DNA of 64,000 bases from positions 15,256,534-15,320,533 of the forward strand of contig CM060203.1 of the NCBI GenBank assembly GCA_030562195.1, in the 5' to 3' direction. The notes under the pieces were generated by a model, which was given only the letters and a program-made list of their open reading frames with translations, made no database searches and was not told the origin of the DNA. The DNA comes from Nipponacmea schrenckii (Eukaryota > Mollusca > Gastropoda > Lottiidae). Within the stretch, counting starts at the first letter, position 1. Each line of letters starts with the position of its first letter. This document shows positions 13,551 through 25,160 of this stretch, one piece after another. A program made the position numbers and the translations under genes.

Positions 13551-15360
13551 AAATCTTTCTATTAATATTTTCTGTAATCCAACATCCTGCAATTTAAAAA
13601 ATTTATTAACAGTTACAACTGGAATTTTCTAAAAGATCGCTTTAAAACATACAACATAATATATAAATTCCGAAAAAAGGATGATTTTAAGAGAACAATC
13701 TGACATTTATTAGCGAAAAATCGGAGCTAGACAATTTTAAAATTTAAACCCTGGATTATTTTGATTCACGGTTCCAAGGCGTCTGAAAGCAGGATTAATT
13801 TTATGTTAAATGAGAAAAATGATAAAAGCAGTGAACAAAAAAATACATTAAACATAAAAAATACATAATGATAATCAAATAGCGACAGTCATTAAGTTGG
13901 TGTATCAAAAACGTTATTAATTATACAGGGGAAATTTGAGTTAAGGTTTAAACTAACAGTCGGTTTGTTTATTTGTTTTCCGATCGCTGAAAGCAGAATA
14001 ACCGCAACAACTGAGGTTCACACAGATCTGGACTAACAGCTCGCTCTTTACAAAACACCTTTGGATTCATCCTTACAGGAATATACGTTCCCATTTACAG
14101 ATGGTTCGACCGGAATAATGAGATAAATTGATTCAAGATTAAACGCCAAAATTGGCGGCGTCAGTGGGGAAATAAGCAGTAACAGTGTTTATTTTCGCCC
14201 CAACTGCACCCTTTTATTGGCAACAAATGAAACAATATACATGTACGGTATTGCCAATGAGTTTTATCACCTTTAAATACTCAAGTTTTTAAAAACTGTC
14301 CTTTTTTATCTGTAAACCAGAAAATGATGAATGTCAGGAAATTTGACAAATTTCTTTCAATTCAGATGTCAGCTTTTAATTGCGCTGTTTATATCCAAAC
14401 CACTAACAATGTGCATCGACCGTTTTATTTAATACATTCATTAAAAAAAACTTCGCACCTCGGATTGATAACTGACTTTTCACCGGAAAAACTTTCACTA
14501 TTTTAGGAAAATGGATTCAGTGCCAATTTGTTACAAAATTGATCGGTAAATCGCCGAGATTTTGAGATAAATCTTTTTATTATTGATTGTACATTCTCAA
14601 CAGATTGCTCTTAAAACCCACAATAACTCATGCAGCGTGACGATTAGAATTGTAATTTGAAACCGACGATAGCGATCTTGTTTACAAACGTGTCTCCATC
14701 ATATATAGATAAAACTTCGTTTCAATTACTCCATAACACCTTACACAATGCAATTCTAAATTGTCGATAAATACAGTTCTAGATACATGTATATGAATTC
14801 CCTAACCCTTTTCACAATGAAAATTCTGTATAACGAAAAGAAATACTAGATGATTAAATTTGAATTAAGCAGTTTCAGTCTTAACTAACCTGATGTCGAC
14901 TTTGGTATTTTAAAACGTGATCCGGGTTCTTCTGAAAACCATTACTTGGCGTAAGATAATACTTCTGTCTTCCTGCCAAATTTGCTACACTGCGTTATCA
15001 CGCTCGCAACCCAATCAAAGCAGACAATTAACGGGTAATTTCGACGTAAAAATCCATTTCACAGTTCTTTGGATACTTTGTTTACAAGTACAAAATTGGC
15101 GGCATATGTTATAGCTGAACTTTAAATCGCTGTGTGGCTTGTCCAAATGAAATTACTGGAAATTTACTCCCATTGCAGACAAATCTCATATTTTCCTCTA
15201 ATCTTCCTTATAACTCAAACTTACTCATGTGGAATATTTTCCTTATTTTACAGACTATGTGCGGGGCAGGTTCAAATTAACACAATCTACGTTATTATCA
15301 TTCGTGTCAAAAACATATAATGATGCAAAACTTTATCAATATAAACCTACACTAACTCTT
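13551..15360. other. Spacer, nothing recognised
   Basis: AT-rich DNA. Open frames at 14324-14506, 14917-15114 and 15132-15320 have no recognisable domain. Confidence 0.45.
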
Positions 15361-15364
15361 CAAT

Positions 15365-16995
15365 AGTGTCCAATACATCAATTGTAGAGTGATGTAGAAA
15401 TACCACTGTTAAAATAGAGCTCAATACATCAATTATAGAACGATATTGAAAAATTAATTTTTAAAAAGAGCTCGATACATCAATTGCAAAGTGATGTAGA
15501 AATACCACTGTTAAAATAGAGCTCAATACATCAATTATAGAACGATATTGAAAAATTAATTTTAAAATAGAGCTCGATACATCAATTGCAAAGTGATGTA
15601 GAAATACCACTGTTAAAATAGAGCTCAATACATAAATTGTAGAGTGATATTGAAATATTACTGTTACAATAGGGCACAATACATTAACTGTAGAGTAATG
15701 TAGAATACCAGTGTTAAATGGAGCTCAATACATCAATAATATCGTAGAGTGATATACAAATATCAGTGTTAAAATAGTGCACAATACATCAATATTGTAG
15801 AGTGATATACAAATACCAGTGTTAAAATAGTACTCAATACATCAATATTGTAGAGTGATATGCAAATACCATTGTTAAAATAGAGCTCAATACATCAATT
15901 ATAGAACGATATTGAAAAATTAATTTTAAAATAAAGCTCGATACGTCAATTGCAAAGTGATGAAGAAATACCACTGTTAAAATAGAGCACAATACATCAA
16001 TTATAGAACGATATTGAAAAATTAATTTTAAAATAGAGCTCGATACATCAATTGCAAAGTGATGTAGAAATACCACTGATAAAATAGAGCTCAATACATA
16101 AATTGTAGAGTGATATTGAAATATTACTGTTACAATAGGGCACAATACATTAACTGTAGAGTAATGTAGAATACCAGTGTTAAATAGAGCTCAATACATC
16201 AATAATATTGTAGAGTGATATACAAATATCAGTGTTAAATAGAGCTCAATACATCAATAATATTGTAGAGTGATATACAAATACCAGTGTTAAATAGAGC
16301 TCAATACATCAATAATATTGTAGAGTGATATACAAATATCAGTGTTAAATAGAGCTCAATACATCAATAATATGTAGAGTGATATACAAATACCAGTGTT
16401 AAATAGAGCTCAATACATCAATAATATTGTAGAGTGATATACAAATACCAGTGTTAAATAGAGCTCAATACATCAATAATATTGTAGAGTGATATACAAA
16501 TATCAGTGTTAAATAGAGCTCAATACATCAATAATATTGTAGAGTGATATACAAATACCAGTGTTAAATAGAGCTCAATACATCAATATTGTAGAGTGAT
16601 ATACAAATACCAGTGTTAAAATAGTGCTCAATACATAAATTGTAGAGTGATATTGAAATATTATTGTTACAATAGGGCACAATACATTAACTGTAGACTA
16701 ATGAAGAATACCAGTGTTAAATAGAGCTCAATACATTAATAATATTGTAGAGTGATATACAAATATCAGTGTTAAAATAGTGCACAATACATCAATATTG
16801 TAGAGTGATATACAAATACCAGTGTTAAAATAGTGCTCCATACATCAATATTGTAGAGTGATATGCAAATACCATTGTTAAAATAACTCTCAATACATCA
16901 ATATTGTAGAACGATATTGAAATACCACAGTAACAGTCAATTGTAGAGAGATATAGAAATATTACTGTTATAATAGTGCTTATTGTAGAGCGATA
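15365..16995. repeat. Large minisatellite (about 57-58 bp unit) with higher-order structure
   Basis: Some 28 copies of a unit of the form tagagctcaatacatcaat, then a tgtagagtgatat-type stretch and acaaataccagtgttaaa. Distinct unit variants recur in order: the marker agggcacaatacattaactg appears at about 15671, 16138 and 16674, so blocks of about 467 and 536 bp are themselves repeated. The block from about 16190 to 16570 is a locally homogenised run of one variant. Minus-strand open frames at 15461-15679 and 15834-16145 are near-identical only because they lie in equivalent blocks. Confidence 0.9.
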
Positions 16996-17590
16996 TAGAA
17001 ATATATCTAAGTTAGAACTTGTTCTCTTGTCTACATCTTTAATAAAAGACGTGTGCTTTGGGGCTTTAATGAAAATATAAAACCCATATAAATGCTTAAT
17101 GCCTTTGGGGAAAATATCAAACGTGATAGATAAATAAATGAAAGCTTGATAAAAATAATGAAAGCAAAACATGGTTGAGAGTAGAATTTAAACATTTCCA
17201 AATCAACTCAAATCAAATCTTTAATCGACCATTAAAATTAACCATTTTTTATCAGCCACTTGTGCAATATTAGTTTACCAAAATAGAATGCATTCCAAAA
17301 ACGCTCCAAAACTCTTTACATATTTCTTTCTATAACAAATCGCTCTGAATATATTTAAAAGTAATAAGTACACTGCTGTGTCATATTTAACTGAACAGTA
17401 AATATAGCGATAAGGCCAATCCACTTTTTGTTAAATCCAAACGACCAATTTCTAACGTTATATGAGTTTTATATGAAAGTTTATAAGAAAACTTGTATTT
17501 TGTTTAATTTCTTCTTTGTAAAATATTGTTTTTCCTTTTTTTTTAAGAACGCACTTAGGCACATAATTTGCTTGGTTAAGTAGAAACATA
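16996..17590. other. Spacer, nothing recognised
   Basis: AT-rich DNA between the large array and a dispersed repeat. The open frame at 16825-17172 (-) starts outside and runs into the array; it is not supported as a gene. Confidence 0.45.
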
Positions 17591-17840
17591 AATGAAGTGT
17601 TACGTCATACTTTAATGCACCTTCTGGTCTAAGGAAGACTGGCAGCGCCATGCAGTGTGCGATGAGGGAAATCCTGCCAGGACAACGGCATAAACCTACT
17701 CATTTTAGATTTCCAATGGTCGAATCTTTAAACTGCATATCCTGTAGCACACAGGGCCTCGGTTTATTGTCCCATCCAAAGGACAGACATATTTGTCCTT
17801 GTAATCGGCACTGACAAAGGACAAGGTTGGTTGAATCTAG
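17591..17840 (+). repeat. Dispersed repeat, family A, longest copy
   Basis: Shares ordered blocks with at least eight other places: an aatgaagtgttacgtc-type head, ctgca(c) tract, gaagac.ggcagcgccatgc, cctgccaggacaacggcat, and cagggcctcggtttattgtc. Other + copies start near 19018, 21225, 25028, 28350, 30829, 32685, about 36410 (interrupted) and 37645. Minus-strand fragments lie at about 27360-27390 and 49595-49622. No coding capacity is visible, so it is a non-autonomous short element of unknown class. Confidence 0.7.
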
Positions 17841-18299
17841 TTAGTGGTTGGCATGTGTTCTTATTATAGTCGGCATGTGGATATCAGGTGACCACCTTGC
17901 CTAATAAACACAGTTTGTAGACAGAATCCTCGTGAATCAAAGTTGTTAATAAATAGCTTCTTTCAAATATCGGCATAGACACATTCATAAAACAATATGT
18001 GTGGGTTTCATAAATAAGCAATAGCTGGCAATTAAGTACATCCGCCAAAGACATCTTCTCGGGTTTCTCAACCCTTTTATAGTTTATAACGAGTAGGTTA
18101 CAGGCGACAGATGTAAGTCTAGTGTCTTGCTGATCACAAGTGACTGACAATGTTTCAACAAAAGTTCTCTATAACCGTGAACATCCATGTTAAAATTTTA
18201 ATACACGGTTTATAGACGAGGGGCTGTTTTAGAAATTTTAAAAAAGCTAAATTTGAGCAAAATTACAAGATTATTAAAATAGTTTAAATCATTAAGAAC

Positions 18300-18620
18300 A
18301 ATGGTGGATCACTGTTATCGAGTCGAAATCTTATTTGGACACGGTAGTTGTAGGTCAATGGTAGTCCAGTGTTATAGTGTATCAATGCTTGTTGGTAGTT
18401 TTAGATTAATGACAGCTCACTGTCATCGTGTCCCAATCTGTTAAGTATCATCATGAGTTGCACCGTGCTGTCATGTTCCGATTCTGTCTCCTGGATGGAC
18501 ACGATAGTTTTAGATCAATGATGGCTCACTGCTATCGTGTCCCAATCTGTTTGCGAATAAGAATAAGCTGCCTTATGCTATCATGTCCAAATATTTTTGC
18601 TGGATGGACACGATAGTTTG
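18300..18620. repeat. Tandem repeat of about 105 bp carrying a perfect hairpin
   Basis: Two to three copies of a unit with ggacacgatagttttagatc and gctcactgctatcgtgtccc. In the best copy the arms ggacacgatag (18497-18507) and ctatcgtgtcc (18532-18542) are perfect 11-base inverted repeats around a 24-base loop. A diverged partial copy recurs at about 23905-23935. Confidence 0.75.
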
Positions 18621-19017
18621 CGTAGGATGTTCAAAAGAAATTTCAGTTATATACAAACTTGAAGATTGCTTTAATCAATGAACTAGAATATTTGAATAAT
18701 GTTTTCAAAACTAAAATGTCGATATTCGTACAGCGCAATCTATCATTTTATGAATATGATGAACTTTTTCTCATTTCAGCCATCAGGAGCACCATTTATC
18801 ACAAATATAATTGATCGAAATTTTCATAAAATACATGCAATTTTCCTTAACTTTCTTCCACAAAATTGGTTCATTAAAATTAACAACTCAAACGATCGGA
18901 CAACAAGACTACTCCGAGAAACATCAATGCCAAGAGGTTTTGCTACGGACCAACTGGTCGACGTTCATTATCCTTGTGAAAAATGGATGCTAATGTTTTC
19001 AATGCATGATGATGAAA
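18621..19017. other. Spacer, nothing recognised
   Basis: Contains the start of an open frame (18699-19028, +) of 109 codons that runs into a dispersed repeat. I do not recognise its product and see no splice or start context, so I do not call it. Confidence 0.4.
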
Positions 19018-19160
19018 ATGAAATGTAGTTATCCATCTTTTCTGCACTTATTTGAATCAATGACGGCAACGCCATACAGAGTGCTAAAGGGAATATTTTG
19101 TCCTTTGCATTCGACTAAACTTTTTTTAATAGTGGTACACAGCTTTCAGTACACAGGCTA
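19018..19160 (+). repeat. Dispersed repeat, family A, partial copy
   Basis: Matches family A over the ttttctgcactta and tgacggcaacgccatac blocks; the 3' part is diverged. It is followed directly (19190-19350) by a family C copy marked by ttcaaaatggct and cgttcgtgtgtgatattt. Confidence 0.6.
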
Positions 19161-19189
19161 TAATATTCCAACAAAGCCTTCAAATAATA

Positions 19190-19350
19190 TTTAAAGCCAT
19201 TTTTAACCTTGTATGGTGATTTGAAATATCATAACCTTTTTTTAATCAACTTATTAAGTCGAGTTTGTGGTTCAAAATGGCTATGTACTACGTTCGTGTG
19301 TGATATTTCTATGTAAGAACGATGCAAAATTTCGTATGCCAAACTATTAG
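19190..19350 (+). repeat. Dispersed repeat, family C
   Basis: Shares attaagtcga...ttcaaaatggct...cgttc.tgtgt...tttcgtatgc with 25735-25905 and, more weakly, with 4140-4250. Non-coding. Confidence 0.55.
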
Positions 19351-20415
19351 ACGCTTTTTCCAAGTAAGTTCATCCGATCTGTATCACGGACCATGATGAA
19401 AACGACGATGAAAACGGCAATGCAAACGGACACTTGGTAGAAATAATGGGTTTGTTGTTTAGTTAGTAAAGAACTTAAAATATAGAGAAATATTTCAATC
19501 TACTCATAAAATGCAATCAAGTTGTGCTAATATTTGTAGATAAGATTGTATACGGCTTTGTCTAATGTGTCCAGTAGAACAGTTATGAAAAAATTCACCA
19601 TAACTTTTTTTTGTCAAATTAGTTACAGTGCTTCTTGGTTGTTTTCCCTAATGATTGTGAAATCTGTTCATACGCCAAGGTGCACGAATGGAATAAAAAA
19701 GATATTTAAATCCTGTTTTTCTGCACTTGGTTGATCTAATGAAGGCATAAAATTCAATGTAGTTTTCAAGAAGATTTGTTAAAGAGGCATTATGTTGTTT
19801 TTTTTTTTCTAGTTCTCATAAATGAATACATTAAATCAAAATCTATCGAAATGTGTCTCTATTCAATATTAGATAGTTTAAATAGAAAAATACAGTTAAA
19901 TTATAAACGCCAAAACTGATTTAAGGGTGTACATAAACATTGCGTAAACATTTTATTTTTTCTGAGTTTTAAGGAAACTACTGTAAGGATTTACGGAACC
20001 TTAACGCGTATATTACAAAGAAAGATGTCCCCTACTTATTCTGAAGGCTTCAATTAACTGATAATTTTTCCATTCTTAATTAACCCTTTTAAAACAAATT
20101 CAGTTTCAGTAAGTAGATACGTGGATATAAAAGGAAAGCTTAGAATAGACTGTGAACTTTCTCTCATTGAACACATGATGGGGCAATCATGGGTATTGGG
20201 TATTGATTTGCACAAATACAATTTGTACACCGATGGGCACGTACAGTCTGGTGTCAACAAAACGAGGTTTGGTCAACGAACAGCAGAATGTATGATACCT
20301 ATGTTATCCTTATATATTTGTTTCTTTTACTTTCTTTATCTTGACTTCACTAGATACTTTTCTTGTATAACGGATTGCAGCGATTGGATTTTCCGTCCGT
20401 GATTGCAACCAATCT
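19351..20415. other. Spacer, nothing recognised
   Basis: AT-rich DNA with a possible family A fragment at about 19680-19760. Opposing open frames at 20054-20260 (-) and 20121-20402 (+) overlap and show no domain. Confidence 0.45.
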
Positions 20416-20571
20416 GGAGCCTGTTTCAAGAAAACTTTACTTAAAACGGTTTTAGTGTTCCAATGGTCAGATTGGTCAATCACTCAAATTGAGTTTTTTT
20501 TAACCAATCAGGTTAATGTATTTCTTAAAATGTTGATTCTATCATTGTTAAAATTTTGTGAAACAGGTCCC
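20416..20571. mobile_element. MITE-like element with terminal inverted repeats
   Basis: About 156 bp flanked by imperfect inverted ends: ggagcctgtttcaagaaaac at the left and, read on the other strand, gggacctgtttcacaaaatt at the right. Internally it also has opposed attggtcaat / aaccaatcag segments. Short, AT-rich and non-coding, with the general form of a DNA-transposon-derived MITE. Target-site duplication not clear. Confidence 0.65.
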
Positions 20572-21424
20572 AGAGCCCTCGACACATTGTAAACATCATT
20601 GCTCGATGGGTACAAACTTTAAATCCGGGCATCAGATTGTCTGCATAAATTAGCATACAATTAAATTAAATAGTTGTATTTACAAAAAAAAAAAAACTGT
20701 GAAATGTGGTTATTGCAGTCAAGGTATGTGACTGATGATCTCAAAATCAATGTTTGAATTCGACAGTTGAAAGGAAATATATAAAACGAGCGTTTCCGCT
20801 CCTAAACTTTGTAAGAATTGGACCAATAGAAGAGGAAATGATAAATTAATAATAAAACGAAGGTTAGAGAATTATGTCGAGATCGTGTTTCAAGACGTCC
20901 ACGGCTATAAATCTTTCCTTTAGAACTTATCGAAGCATAGGAAACCATTTGATCGATTCTGGTACATTTACATAGCCATAAAATCATCTAATTCAGTTAC
21001 AGATTATATCCTTGTTTTAACCAACAGAATCAGGTGTATTTTAAAGTCACGATATGCGTTCAGTATTATTATTTTGATATAGCGGACGTATACTTAGCGG
21101 AAGCCGTTATAATCCCGACTAGCAGGACTGGCAATAAAGCGCCTATTCACCCGATGGGACAATAAACCGTTAGCTACAGACTTTGCGTGGTAAAGATCCC
21201 TCGACGGTTGAAAATGAACAGAATGAAAATTAAATGAGAGTTTTACGTTCTACTCTTCTGCTTATGAATACGGGAGGAAATGAGGAAAATGTTGCTAGAG
21301 TCGAGCGATCTTTAACATTTAGAGCCAAATTTATTGCCCAATTCGACTGGAGGCTTTTTCCATTCCAACCATTTCTGACCTGCATTACTAACAAATATAT
21401 TGAGCAATCAGGTTGAAAAATCCA
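20572..21424. other. Spacer with a family A head
   Basis: Mostly featureless. At about 21225-21290 a short piece (gagttttacgttctactctt, then ctgcttatgaatacggga) matches the 5' end of family A on the + strand. Confidence 0.5.
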
Positions 21425-21525
21425 ATACATGTAGTTCATCTCTACTTTTGCCGAGAGTGAATCCTTGACCCTTGGCTTTGCGAGCAAGCATAACTAACTG
21501 AGCAACCGTCACTCCCTTGCCTTTG
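21425..21525 (-). repeat. tRNA-like SINE head (minus strand)
   Basis: On the minus strand, ggttgctcagttagttatgc resembles a pol III A box region and gtcaaggattcactctc a B box about 40 bases on. The intervening arms do not pair well, so this is better explained as a tRNA-derived SINE relic than a tRNA gene. Compare 2546-2625. Confidence 0.45.
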
Positions 21526-24465
21526 TCTACGCAATAATTTCAGAAAATGTACACACACACACTAGAAGATGCTATATGTCTCGTTACGTACTGTTTTTAT
21601 ATATTTTTCTTTTGCATTAATTGTCTGTAAGCATACCAAATTGAAACGAAGCGGTTGAATGACTTTTAAAGAATTATCATGCAAGAGCTATCAGTACGGT
21701 ATTTGATATCTATTTTCTGTCTGTTATTCCTGGAAGTCAACCACTTAAACGGAAATTTACTAACATTTAATCCAGCAAGCAAAAAGATGTTTGACAGTTG
21801 ACATCCTGACCTAACTTTGCCTCAAAGTCAAGTCTACATCCGATACATTTCTCGCAGAAGATACAATTAGAGGTGTGCATCCATACCAATTTTTCAAATT
21901 ATCTTTCAAATCAATAGCAGATAATCTAACCTAACCAACGAGAACTAGTATATTACCGTCCAAAACGGATTACTTATATCATAACGTCTTGTGGCAGAAT
22001 CAAGTAACTTATTTGAAGAGAGAAATTCGAAGTTAGTGAATTGATCATACGTCGCGTTTAGTGATAATCACTGACACGATAACTCATCCTTCTTAAATGA
22101 ATAAGATAACAATTATTTAAAAAAAAAGTTAATATGCAAAATATGTAAGCTTTTTCAAAATACAGTTTTAAATATTTTTGCACGCTAATGGTGTGTGATT
22201 AATTCCTTCTCACATAGAATGTGAAAAAACCTATAGAGAAAAATGCAACCAAATCTATTTGTTTTTGATAAATATTCAAGATGACAGATAAATTAGGAAA
22301 ATTAATGTTATTAATCAAGACCTAGACTGCCCCGTCTGTTCAATTATTTTAAATTTCCACTCAATAAAATCGAATCATCTATCTGTAAGACTGTTATTCT
22401 AGAAATAGAACGTCATAATGCTGCAATTGACAAACTTCATTATGTACGGGACACGCATCGTCTCTTCCACACGCCCAAAACTATTACATTTCTATTCTAC
22501 TGTGATGTAATTGAGTAGGTAAAGACTTGAACTACACACAAGACGATATCATGGAATTGCACACTTCTTTAATAAGAAGTTACAAAGTACGTTTCAACAT
22601 AATTTACACGTGTCGTGGTGTAACGGTGTAACACAATTAGGTTACGGAAATTCGCGTGCTGCATCAGAATTACGTCCATTACAAAAGGACTTTCAGCCCA
22701 TGAAATATGTGAAGAAATTTAAAGAGATTTACTGTTTGTCTTCAAGACAAAAATGTAGCAGTTTCTACACTTTCTATCGAGACGGTAATTCATGAATCAA
22801 AGCAAGAATTTCAACCTTCCTGATGTCAGAGGGCACTGATTGGCTACAAATTATAGACAAAGTGACAAAACCTCCAAATTGACTTGAAATTTGTGAACCA
22901 AAAAGTCTGATCTTCATCCCTATATGACATTTAATTTCGCGTTACAGGTCTTCAATTTGAATTTAAAAACAGTTTGCAGACGAAACCCGTCCTGTTTATA
23001 AACAGAATACAAACTGAACCCGATAGTTGCAATGTCTATCGGTCTTTTCATAAAATGATAAGATCAAAATTTGACCTGAGTGTTAGATAGTATGCTATCT
23101 TCATTTTGTGTTACGAATTCCGTCTAATACCTTGGTATCATTAGATACTTTGGCTCTCATTATCTGTTTAAAGTGGATAAAATCAGACTATAGACTATGT
23201 TTAACAAGGAATATCCAAGAATTCCTTTCATATACTAAGAAATCTTTAAGCAAATGATTTGATTGGTTTAATATTGGTTAGCCCCGAACATGAGGTTCAC
23301 AACAATTTAATCAGATCACGGATGCCAAACTCATGGAATAAGATTTGCATATTATTCAACAATCCTTGAATAAATGTAAAATAACTGAAGGTCTACAAGT
23401 AGCTCACATCGTTGACTATATCTCTTAAATCATACAAAGCGACAGCTGAAATTGCTTTGTGAATACGATTTGAAGCGTTAATAGAATTCCGATAAAATCA
23501 AAGAAGTAATTGAAAATATTCACGCAAATAATACTGCATAAATACATGCATAAGTAAAAGTCAACTTGACATACATTCTGACCACAGAGAAATTGCCTAG
23601 TGCCCAGCAGTGTGTTCTGTAGCTTGAATAATACATTGTCCGATAGGACAATATAGAATACTTTTTTTTTTCGCTGCACAATGTGCTGCCTTTTTATGAG
23701 CTTCAATTGAAGTAAATTTTTACGAAAATCATAAACGGGATACGAAGTGAAATTATAGACACGCGTTTTTCGTTACGTGAAGATCCTTATCAAGGAACAT
23801 TTGATGGCAACGGAATTCCTAAAATAAGAGTATTCTATTACAAAAAATATAGATGACAGGGTTCCTCTCTAATAAACAAAATCAATTGGATGTTACGATA
23901 TTGTATGAAACAATGATCGCTCTTTGCTATCGTGTCTCAATCTTGTAGTTGGTTCGTTTCGAAAGTTCAGTATGTATGACAGAACGTTTTAGACTTAATT
24001 ACTATTCTTGTGATTTATTTTTTCCAAATGAATTTCTTCCTGCTGGAAAATAGTATTAAAACTTCAATTATAAAATATAGAAATGCCATTCATCTTGATG
24101 AATACAGGGTATTTGGAAAAGATATAGTCAGCCATTCAATTTAGCCCGTCTTTTCAATGGTTTAAAGCCAGATTATCAAGACAATAATCCTCAATTATAA
24201 CACTTAGCAGCTTTGAATGACACATTTTCTTTCTGCATTTACAGTAGGTCAATAATCGACGACTCTGGACTTTAAACTGAAATAGCAATAGCCTGAAATA
24301 CATTGCATAAATGAATATGAAGTAGGAACTAAAAGTTCTTAGGTGTTAGTAAACGGCCTCCATTTCTTAAAAAGACACATTTGAAAGAAAACAAACATTT
24401 TTTAACAAGACCGATATTACTAAACACGCATATTTTAAATAGACAGACATAATTCAATTAAACTG
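21526..24465. other. Spacer, nothing recognised
   Basis: AT-rich DNA with a short AC run (21550-21563) and the partial hairpin-repeat copy near 23905. The minus-strand open frame at 23425-23706 has no known domain. Confidence 0.45.
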
Positions 24466-24469
24466 TCAT

Positions 24470-24968
24470 ACTTAAACAAGCAATCCGAAATAATCATACT
24501 TTAGCAAAACAATCATACATTTACAAAATAATCACGCTTTTACAAAATAGTCATACTTCAACAAAAATAAAAAAATAACCATACCTTACCAAATAATCAT
24601 ACTTTTACAAAATAGTTAAACATCAACAAGACAAACATACTATAACAAGACAAACATACTTTAAAAAGACAGACATACTTTAACAAGACAGACATACTTT
24701 AAAAAGACAGACATACTTTAACAAGACAGACATACTTTAACAAGACAGATATACTTTAACAAGACAGACATACTTTAACAAGACAGATATACTTTAACAA
24801 GACAGACATGCTTTAACAAGACGGACATATTTTAACAAGACAGACATTCTTCAACAAGACAGACATACTTTAACAAGACAAACATATTTTAACAAGACAG
24901 ACATACTTTAACAAGACAGGCATACTTTAACAAGACAGACATACTTTAACAAGACAGACATACTTTCT
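24470..24968. repeat. Minisatellite, 19-20 bp unit
   Basis: About 25 copies of actttaacaagacagacat. The left quarter (24470-24620) is a diverged version with aatcatacttt and acaaaata; the right three quarters are nearly homogeneous. Confidence 0.9.
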
Positions 24969-25027
24969 TAAATTACATTAAACGATAATATTGATCGTAA
25001 TCCCAATAAATAATTATGTCGGTTAAG

Positions 25028-25160
25028 GAAAATGAAGTGTTACGTCTTATTTTTTCTGCACCCGATTTGGTAAATGAAGATGAGCCTAATCTTTTCGATT
25101 TCTAACTGGGGATCTTTAACGTATGTGTACAGCTTGTAGCCCATGTGCCTTCGGTGTCGA
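25028..25160 (+). repeat. Dispersed repeat, family A
   Basis: Carries the family head (aatgaagtgttacgtc), ttttctgcacc, a ggtaaatgaaga block and an aactggggatctttaacg block. Confidence 0.65.

Noticed and set aside
15461..16145. Two near-identical minus-strand open frames that look like paralogues
   Set aside because: They are equivalent blocks of a higher-order minisatellite.
18699..19028. 109-codon open frame as a gene
   Set aside because: No recognisable domain, and its 3' end lies in a dispersed repeat.
22605..22680. tRNA-like start (gtggtgtaacggtgtaacac)
   Set aside because: Only an A-box resemblance; no B box, acceptor stem or anticodon arm can be formed.
24470..24968. CRISPR-like regular repeat
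   Set aside because: Units are directly contiguous, with no unique spacers; the context is eukaryotic.
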